Positions 7,441 through 12,417 of a stretch of 12,417 bases of DNA are shown in pieces. How positions within the stretch are numbered: the first letter of the stretch is position 1; the number at the start of each line of letters is the position of its first letter. The DNA lies in contig CAITFY010000042.1 of NCBI GenBank assembly GCA_903891755.1, positions 1 to 12,417 of the forward strand, read 5' to 3'. The DNA is from an uncultured Actinomycetes bacterium (GTDB lineage: Bacteria; Actinomycetota; Actinomycetes; Nanopelagicales; Nanopelagicaceae). Both the position numbers and the translations under genes were made by a program. The notes beneath the pieces were generated by a model that was not told where the DNA came from, made no database searches, and saw only the letters and a list, made by a program, of their open reading frames with translations.

Positions 7441-7779
7441 ATGAAACTCATTACAGCAATCATCAAGCCATTTAAGTTGGATGATGTTAAGAATGCTCTT
7501 AATGCCTTTGGTATTACTGGCATGACAGTCTCAGAGGCTATGGGATTTGGTCGTACACGTGGACACACCGAGGTTTATCGCGGTGCTGAATACACCATCG
7601 ACCTGATTCCAAAAATCCGCCTAGAGGTTGTTGTCGATTCAGCTGATGCAGATAAGGTCATTGACGTGATCGTCAAGGCTGCATCAACCGGCGCCATTGG
7701 GGACGGAAAGGTCTGGTCAGTTCCTGTTGACCATATCGTTCGTGTTCGCACTGGTGAGCGTGGAGTCGACGCAATTTAA
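7441..7779 (+). CDS. glnB: Nitrogen regulatory protein PII (GlnB/GlnK)
   Basis: PII is a small trimeric sensor that reads 2-oxoglutarate, ATP/ADP and, through GlnD, glutamine. It then controls targets such as the Amt channel. The 112-residue length is standard. The start MKLITAIIKPFKLDDVKNAL, the T-loop GHTEVYRGAEY with Y51 (the uridylylation or adenylylation site), and TGAIGDGKVWSVPVDHIVRVRTGE near the C-terminus are family hallmarks. The Shine-Dalgarno AAGGGG (7430-7435) lies 5 bases before the ATG. Placement directly after amtB fits the GlnK type, which blocks the channel when unmodified, although glnB and glnK are hard to separate by sequence. In Corynebacterium the equivalent protein is adenylylated by GlnD, so adenylylation is as likely here as uridylylation. 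Confidence 0.96.
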   Translation: MKLITAIIKPFKLDDVKNALNAFGITGMTVSEAMGFGRTRGHTEVYRGAEYTIDLIPKIRLEVVVDSADADKVIDVIVKAASTGAIGDGKVWSVPVDHIVRVRTGERGVDAI

Positions 7780-7792
7780 GTAACCCTTTAAG

Positions 7793-7804
7793 TAGGCTAC
7801 CTCT
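7793..7804 (+). promoter_or_regulatory. Leaderless-type -10 element of glnD
   Basis: TAGGCT at 7793-7798 fits TANNNT and lies exactly six bases before the ATG at 7805. There is no Shine-Dalgarno. Just upstream is a direct repeat TTTAAGTA (7775-7782 and 7787-7794), but no recognisable -35. A start here would give glnD its own leaderless transcript besides any read-through from amtB-glnB. Confidence 0.5.
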
Positions 7805-10066
7805 ATGGGTACTAGAGAGCGCCGCGAAAGATCTGATGCGAGTGATCGTGAGCTCGTTGAACTCTTTCGCGGCGCTCTCGCTATTTCAGGTGTGACAGAA
7901 AAACAGATTGCACTTGCCGCCGTAGGTGGTTTTGGTCGAGGTGAACTATCTCCAGGATCTGATTTAGATATTCTCTTTATTCATACCGGGTTAGCAGAAT
8001 CAACGCTGAGCGCCTTTGTAAAAGCGATGCTGAATCCGCTCTGGAGTGTGGGGCGCCAGGTTGATTACTCAGTTCGAACTCGCGCTGAAACCAAGTCGGT
8101 TGCTCGTGGAGATATCAAGGTAATCATGGGTCTACTTGACCTCCGACATGTTGCTGGAAATATTTACCTCACCGAATCGCTTTCTGCACAATCACAGAAG
8201 CAGTGGAGAAATAAATTTCGTTCCTATCTCCCGATGATTCGCACGACCATAAAAGAGAGAACTGAAACCTTTGGAGAGCTCGCATTCTTGTTAGAACCAG
8301 ACCTCAAAGAAGCTCGAGGCGGTTTACGGGATATAAATACCATTCGCGCCATCTCAAAGAGTGAATTCGTTCCGGTTTCATTAGATCGCTTGGCGGCGGC
8401 GGAAGCTCTCTTCTCGCAAGTTCGCGATGTGTTGCATACCGTGACGGGAAGATCGCGAGATCAACTCTTACTTACCGAGCAGGATGCTGTCGCTGCAGCG
8501 ATGGAATATGTAGACGCAGATGCCTTGATGCTCGAGCTCTCCAGAGCAGCCAGAACTGTTGATTACGTAATGCAGTTGAGCTGGTTTGAGATTGAAAGAC
8601 GCCTACATCGAATTTCGCTGAAACGCTCAAAGAGTGTTCCGCTTGCGAAGGGTTTAGTGAGATTCCGCAATGAGATACGTGTAGAAATTGGGTATGACAT
8701 TGCACGTGATCCGGGGATCGGATTGCGCGCTGCGGCGCTTGCTGCCCAACGAGGAGTTCGAATCTCCCTTGAAAGTATTGAGCGCTTAGCTGATGAGTTT
8801 GCGCTGCTTCCGACGCCATGGCCACGGCAATCGCGTGAGGATCTAGTTGCTCTCATCGGAGCTGGCGAGGCAATGATTCCAATCTTTGAATCGTTAGATC
8901 AAGAAGACCTTATGAGCCGTTGGATTCCTGAGTGGTCACATATGCGCTTCTTGCCACAACGCAATGTGCTCCATCACCACACAGTTGATAGACATATGTT
9001 GGAGACTGCCGTTCGTGCAGCGGCGCTCACTCGTGAAGTTCATCGACCAGATCTTCTCCTTGTCGGCGCACTCCTTCATGACATTGGTAAGGGATATCAA
9101 GGAAAAGATCATTCTGAGTATGGCGCTGAATTAATTCACCCGCTTGCCAGGCGCCTCGGATTTAGCGAGAACGATGCCGTAACTCTGGCAAAGATGGTCG
9201 AGCATCACCTTCTGCTACCGACTGTCGCAACCAGGCGAGATATTGATGATCCAAAAACTATCGAGTATGTGAAATCTCTCGTCGATAATGCAGAACTCTT
9301 AGAGCTCTTGCATGCTTTGAGTATTGCTGATGGAGAAGCAACCGGTCGAACCGCATGGAGTGAGTGGAAAGCTGGTCTCGTTGAAAATCTCGTAGAGAGA
9401 ACTCTCGCCGCAATGCAGGGAGTGACACCTCCACCTCAGCCAGAGCTCACCTCGCAACAATTAGCGAAGGTCTCTGATGGCTCGCTCTCTCTGGAGATCT
9501 TTGATTTAGGTGATGTTCTAAATCTAGAGATTGTCGCTCCAGACCGGGTTGGTCTGCTCTCTGCTATCACCGCCGTTTTTGCCGTGACACGCCTTGATGT
9601 GCGATCGGCTAAGACTCGAACTGTTGATGGTATTGCTGTCATGAACTGGATTGTGAATGTTGATGTCAATCTTCCGACTCCTTCGCCAGAGCGTTTGCTT
9701 GATCTCATTGAGCGAGCACTTGTTGGAACCGAAGATTTGCGAGTTCGCATCGAGGAGCGCATCCGCTCCTATCGCAGAAGGCCGGGAATATTAGTTCCGC
9801 CTCCAGTCGTCACGGCGATTACCCAAATTGTTACAGATGCCACGATTATTGAAGTGCGTATGCACGATCGTCCAGCGCTCTTACATACTGTTGCCACCGC
9901 AATCACTGAATTTGGCGTTGATATCAGGGGAGCGATTGTTTCAACCCTTGGCGCAGAAGCCTTCGACACCCTGTACGTCACCGACCTAGGTGGCGCTCCG
10001 CTCGCACACGACCAAGCGGTGGACCTTGCTATAGCCCTTGAGAATATTCTCACGGCGCAGGACTAG
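7805..10066 (+). CDS. glnD: [Protein-PII] nucleotidylyltransferase/removing enzyme GlnD
   Basis: GlnD attaches a nucleotide to the PII T-loop when glutamine is low and removes it when glutamine is high. The order of parts is complete. The nucleotidyltransferase motif GGFGRGELSPGSDLDILFIH at 41-60 has metal-binding D53 and D55. An HD hydrolase domain from about 388 includes LLHDIGKG with H425-D426. Two C-terminal ACT domains, which bind glutamine, start near 573 (LNLEIVAPDRVGLLSAI) and 681 (IIEVRMHDRPALLHTVA). At 753 residues it is a little shorter than many relatives, mainly at the N-terminus. ATG 7805 is the first possible start because an in-frame TAG lies at 7793-7795. The first 25 codons contain a perfect inverted repeat. 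Position after amtB and glnB and before ffh matches Corynebacterium. Confidence 0.95.
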   Translation: MGTRERRERSDASDRELVELFRGALAISGVTEKQIALAAVGGFGRGELSPGSDLDILFIHTGLAESTLSAFVKAMLNPLWSVGRQVDYSVRTRAETKSVARGDIKVIMGLLDLRHVAGNIYLTESLSAQSQKQWRNKFRSYLPMIRTTIKERTETFGELAFLLEPDLKEARGGLRDINTIRAISKSEFVPVSLDRLAAAEALFSQVRDVLHTVTGRSRDQLLLTEQDAVAAAMEYVDADALMLELSRAARTVDYVMQLSWFEIERRLHRISLKRSKSVPLAKGLVRFRNEIRVEIGYDIARDPGIGLRAAALAAQRGVRISLESIERLADEFALLPTPWPRQSREDLVALIGAGEAMIPIFESLDQEDLMSRWIPEWSHMRFLPQRNVLHHHTVDRHMLETAVRAAALTREVHRPDLLLVGALLHDIGKGYQGKDHSEYGAELIHPLARRLGFSENDAVTLAKMVEHHLLLPTVATRRDIDDPKTIEYVKSLVDNAELLELLHALSIADGEATGRTAWSEWKAGLVENLVERTLAAMQGVTPPPQPELTSQQLAKVSDGSLSLEIFDLGDVLNLEIVAPDRVGLLSAITAVFAVTRLDVRSAKTRTVDGIAVMNWIVNVDVNLPTPSPERLLDLIERALVGTEDLRVRIEERIRSYRRRPGILVPPPVVTAITQIVTDATIIEVRMHDRPALLHTVATAITEFGVDIRGAIVSTLGAEAFDTLYVTDLGGAPLAHDQAVDLAIALENILTAQD
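7815..7879 (+). repeat. Perfect 17-base inverted repeat at the 5' end of glnD
   Basis: GAGAGCGCCGCGAAAGA at 7815-7831 is exactly repeated in reverse complement at 7863-7879, with a 31-base loop. It can form a GC-rich 17-base-pair stem in glnD mRNA beginning ten bases after the first base of the ATG. Both arms also encode plausible GlnD residues (ERRER and LFRGAL), which argues against simple sequence corruption. Confidence 0.9.
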
Positions 10067-10078
10067 TACCCTAAGCCC
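10067..10078 (+). promoter_or_regulatory. Leaderless-type -10 element of ffh
   Basis: TACCCT at 10067-10072 directly follows the glnD stop codon and lies six bases before the GTG at 10079. No Shine-Dalgarno is present. A TTGAGA at 10038-10043 resembles a -35, but the 23-base spacer is too long. Confidence 0.5.
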
Positions 10079-11521
10079 GTGTTTGATTCCCTCTCTTCAA
10101 AATTCGCCTCTGCCTTTAGCTCTCTACGTTCCCGCGGACGCATTAAATCCTCAGATGTAGAGGAGATTGTCGCGGAGATTCGTAGCGCGCTGATTGAATC
10201 AGATGTAGCCCAAGAGGTAGCGAAGAGTTTTGGCGATCGAATCCAAGAGTTAGCTCTCCCAGAGTTAGAGCGCATCAACAAGAGCACCAATCCTTCTCAA
10301 GGCATCTTTGAGATTATTAACGCCGAGCTCACCAAGGTTCTGGGTGGTCAGACCCGCCGTATTCGTATGGCGAAAAAAGGACCGACTGTTGTCATGTTGG
10401 TTGGTCTGCAAGGTGCAGGTAAAACTTCGTTAGCTGGAAAGCTAGCCCAATACTTAAAGAGCCAAGGCAATACACCTCTACTAGTCGCTTCGGATTTACA
10501 ACGTCCAAATGCAGTTACTCAATTGCAGCAGGTGGGTGCAAGTGTTGGGGTTCCGGTATTCGCACCAGAGCCAGGCAATGGCGTTGGCGATCCGGTAAAA
10601 GTTGCGCAGGCTGGTAAAAAATTCGCGGAAGATAAATTACATAACTTTGTAATCGTAGATACGGCTGGACGACTTGGCGTTGATGCTGAGTTGATGAATC
10701 AGGCGAGTCGAATTCGAGACGCTGTTAAACCCGATGAAATTCTATTTGTTGTTGATGCGATGCTCGGACAAGATGCCGTTCGTACCGCGCAGAGCTTCTT
10801 GGAGGGCGTCGGATTTGATGGAGTTGTCTTAACAAAACTTGATGGTGATGCCCGCGGTGGCGCCGCGCTTTCAATCGTCACTCTCACGCAACGTCCGATT
10901 ATGTTCGCAGCGACCGGTGAGAAAACTTCTGATTTTGATCTCTTCCATCCAGATCGCATGGCCTCTCGAATATTGGGCATGGGCGATGTGGCAACTTTGG
11001 CCGAGCAAGCGAAGGCGGCTCTAGATCCAGACCTGACCAAGAAATTTGAAGAGAAGTTTGCTGCTGGTGACGATTTCACTCTGATGGATTTCCTATCTCA
11101 ACTCCAAGCCCTCAAGAAGATGGGCTCAATGTCCAAGATGCTTGGAATGCTTCCGGGAATGAATAGCGGCGCGATGAAGAAGCAACTCGATAATTTGGAT
11201 GAGGGTGAACTCGTCCGCACTGAGGCAATCATCCAATCGATGACGCCGGCTGAGCGACACGATGTAAAGATTTTAAATGGCTCCAGGCGTGCTCGAATTG
11301 CCAAGGGAAGTGGTCGGGCGGTGTCTGAGGTGAACAACCTCGTCGACCGATTCACCGGCGCCCAGAAGATGATGCGTCAGATGAGAAATGGGGGAGGGAT
11401 GCCTCCAGGCATGCCGCCAATTCCAGGAATGGCAGGGATGCCTAAGATGAATAAGCAGCTCCCGCCTAAGAAGAAGTCCAAATCTGGAAATCCAGCTAAG
11501 CGGGCGGCGGAACAGGGCTAA
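10079..11521 (+). CDS. ffh: Signal recognition particle GTPase Ffh
   Basis: Ffh binds 4.5S RNA and the signal sequences of nascent membrane and secreted proteins, and delivers them to FtsY. The 480-residue product has an N-terminal four-helix bundle (about 1-90) and a GTPase domain with GLQGAGKT at 109-116, DTAGR at 194-198, TKLD at 252-255 and ATGE at 278-281. The methionine-rich M domain (about 320-435) contains the RNA-binding segment GSRRARIAKGSG at 401-412. The tail from 440 is rich in Gly, Pro and Met, then Lys (PPGMPPIPGMAGMPKM, PPKKKSKSG). GTG at 10079 gives the standard start MFDSLSSKF; it lies 12 bases after the glnD stop. Its partner ftsY is about 4 kb upstream with the nitrogen genes between. 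No 4.5S RNA gene was recognised in the window. Confidence 0.97.
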   Translation: MFDSLSSKFASAFSSLRSRGRIKSSDVEEIVAEIRSALIESDVAQEVAKSFGDRIQELALPELERINKSTNPSQGIFEIINAELTKVLGGQTRRIRMAKKGPTVVMLVGLQGAGKTSLAGKLAQYLKSQGNTPLLVASDLQRPNAVTQLQQVGASVGVPVFAPEPGNGVGDPVKVAQAGKKFAEDKLHNFVIVDTAGRLGVDAELMNQASRIRDAVKPDEILFVVDAMLGQDAVRTAQSFLEGVGFDGVVLTKLDGDARGGAALSIVTLTQRPIMFAATGEKTSDFDLFHPDRMASRILGMGDVATLAEQAKAALDPDLTKKFEEKFAAGDDFTLMDFLSQLQALKKMGSMSKMLGMLPGMNSGAMKKQLDNLDEGELVRTEAIIQSMTPAERHDVKILNGSRRARIAKGSGRAVSEVNNLVDRFTGAQKMMRQMRNGGGMPPGMPPIPGMAGMPKMNKQLPPKKKSKSGNPAKRAAEQG

Positions 11522-11699
11522 AGCTCCGATTCGGCCCAATGCGCCAATTTGGCCAGCGTGGCTCGAGGTGGCAAGATTGGCCCCCTGTGCAAGGGCCCTC
11601 TACCCCTACACAACCCATCCAATATGGATTGAGATTTGCCTGTCGCTCCCACTGACAGCGTGATGATCGAACCGAATTACCCAAGGAGTAACCACACAC
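11522..11699 (+). promoter_or_regulatory. Intergenic region: end of the ffh transcript and rpsP leader
   Basis: These 178 bases hold no credible gene. Possible hairpins are GGCCCAA (11533-11539) with TTTGGCC (11548-11554), one mismatch; GGCCC (11579-11583) with GGGCC (11593-11597); and CTGTC (11640-11644) with GACAG (11654-11658). None has a following T-run, so a classical intrinsic terminator is not shown. The rpsP Shine-Dalgarno AAGGAG is at 11683-11688, 11 bases before the GTG. I could not place a TANNNT promoter convincingly. Confidence 0.4.
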
Positions 11700-12242
11700 G
11701 TGGCCGTTAAAATTAAATTGATGCGTTTCGGAAAGATCCGCACCCCGCATTACCGTATCGTCGTTGCAGATGCTCGTACCGCTCGCGATAGCCGTGCTAT
11801 CGAGGAGATCGGTCGCTACAACCCAAACTCTGAACCTTCATTCATTCAGGTAAACGGTGAGCGCGCTGCATACTGGCTCGGAGTCGGTGCACAACCAACA
11901 GAGGCTGTAGAGGCAATCTTGAAGGTTACTGGCGATTGGCAGAAGTTCAAGGGTCTTCCTGGAACAGAGGGAACTCTTCGTCATGCAGAACCAAAGCCAG
12001 ATAAGCGCATTGCGTACGAGGCTGCCGTTAAGGATGCGATGAATGAGCCTGCTGATGGCGCAACAACTGCAAAGAAGAAGGCTGCAGATAAGTTGGCTGC
12101 AAAGAACAATCCTGTAGTTGAAGAAGCTGCTCCAGTTGTTGATGTCCCAGCCGTTGAAGAAAGTGCTGAGGCAGTGGTTCCTGCTGTAGATGCTGCGTCA
12201 GAAGAAAACTTGCCTGTAACTGAAGAAGCGAGCGCTGAATAA
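11700..12242 (+). CDS. rpsP: 30S ribosomal protein S16 with long acidic tail
   Basis: S16 is an assembly protein of the small ribosomal subunit. Residues 1 to about 85 are the conserved fold, beginning MAVKIKLMRFGKIRTPHYRI and continuing VVADARTARDSRAIEEIGRYNP. The start is GTG at 11700, supported by this N-terminus and a strong Shine-Dalgarno. The protein is 180 residues long, against about 80 in E. coli. The extension first carries a lysine-rich stretch (KKKAADKLAAKN, about 125-136) and then a low-complexity Ala/Val/Glu tail: residues 138-180 hold twelve acidic and no basic residues. Extended S16 proteins are known in Actinobacteria, but this tail seems long. khpA follows two bases after the stop, the usual rpsP–khpA arrangement that normally continues to rimM and trmD. 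Confidence 0.96.
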   Translation: MAVKIKLMRFGKIRTPHYRIVVADARTARDSRAIEEIGRYNPNSEPSFIQVNGERAAYWLGVGAQPTEAVEAILKVTGDWQKFKGLPGTEGTLRHAEPKPDKRIAYEAAVKDAMNEPADGATTAKKKAADKLAAKNNPVVEEAAPVVDVPAVEESAEAVVPAVDAASEENLPVTEEASAE

Positions 12243-12244
12243 CC

Positions 12245-12417
12245 ATGATTGACGAGGCTCTCGAACATCTCGTAAAGGGAATCGTTGATAACCCAGAAGA
12301 GGTTGTCATTTCTGAGAAGACTCATCGCCGTGGAACCACTTTAGAAGTGCGCGTGCACCCAGAAGATATTGGCAAGGTGATTGGTCGCAATGGCCGCACC
12401 GCACGCGCTCTTCGCAC
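12245..12417 (+). CDS. khpA: KH-domain RNA-binding protein KhpA, N-terminal part
   Basis: The frame begins ATG at 12245 and runs off the window after 57 complete codons. It reads MIDEALEHLVKGIVDNPEEV and continues to VHPEDIGKVIGRNGRTARALR. IGRNGRT contains the G-x-x-G loop of KH domains, which grips single-stranded RNA. The family is a short (about 75-80 residue) RNA chaperone-like protein encoded just after rpsP in many Gram-positive bacteria, where it can pair with KhpB. Only two bases separate it from rpsP and there is no Shine-Dalgarno, so translation is probably coupled to rpsP. About 20 residues of the C-terminus are expected beyond the window. Confidence 0.93.
   Translation, partial: MIDEALEHLVKGIVDNPEEVVISEKTHRRGTTLEVRVHPEDIGKVIGRNGRTARALR

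Noticed and set aside
11579..11597. Intrinsic terminator after ffh
   Set aside because: A five-base GC stem is present but the following bases are CTCTACCCC with no T-run.
11496..11750. 84-codon minus-strand open frame over the ffh–rpsP spacer
   Set aside because: It overlaps the start of rpsP and the end of ffh, has no supporting motif, and shows no convincing start signal.
1..12417. CRISPR array, tRNA, rRNA, 4.5S RNA or insertion sequence
   Set aside because: Reading both strands, I saw no regularly spaced repeats, cloverleaf sequence, rRNA core or transposase motif.

Overview
The window is a stretch of actinobacterial chromosome (Actinomycetota) carrying conserved housekeeping genes, with about 650 bases of unrelated DNA at its left edge. 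From about 654 to the right end every gene is on the + strand: rnc (last codons only), mutM, smc, ftsY, amtB, glnB, glnD, ffh, rpsP and the start of khpA. This order, especially ftsY–amt–glnB–glnD–ffh, is typical of Actinobacteria. Base composition is moderate (a 50-base sample of mutM is about 48% G+C), with short spacers, a compact FtsY and a short GlnD N-terminus. That suggests a streamlined, lower-GC aquatic actinobacterium such as the acI/Nanopelagicales type; this placement is an inference from gene order and composition.

Left edge (1 to ~653): two minus-strand gene fragments, neither at home beside rnc. Positions 2-307 encode part of an FtsZ (glycine-rich GTP loop through the following helices). 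Positions ~309-653 are much richer in G+C and encode a piece resembling a PHP-domain protein, with a TGGSDDHSG motif. Both look like verrucomicrobial sequence to me. They join each other in different reading frames at a short G-rich word, then join the RNase III tail in the middle of its dsRNA-binding domain. A chimeric contig is the simplest explanation.

Central region: mutM (DNA repair) overlaps the end of rnc. smc (chromosome condensation) and ftsY (SRP receptor) follow. amtB–glnB–glnD is the nitrogen module: ammonium channel, PII signal protein and the nucleotidylyltransferase that modifies PII. ffh encodes the SRP GTPase that pairs with FtsY. A 178-base spacer precedes rpsP, which is followed after 2 bases by khpA, cut by the window end.

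Two signals go beyond routine annotation. First, smc, glnD and ffh all lack a Shine-Dalgarno sequence and all have a TANNNT hexamer exactly six bases before the start codon, which is the geometry of leaderless transcripts. Second, the first 75 bases of glnD contain a perfect 17-base inverted repeat with a 31-base loop, enough for a strong hairpin at the 5' end of a probably leaderless mRNA. I found no mobile element, CRISPR array, tRNA or rRNA, and no wholly new multi-gene system.
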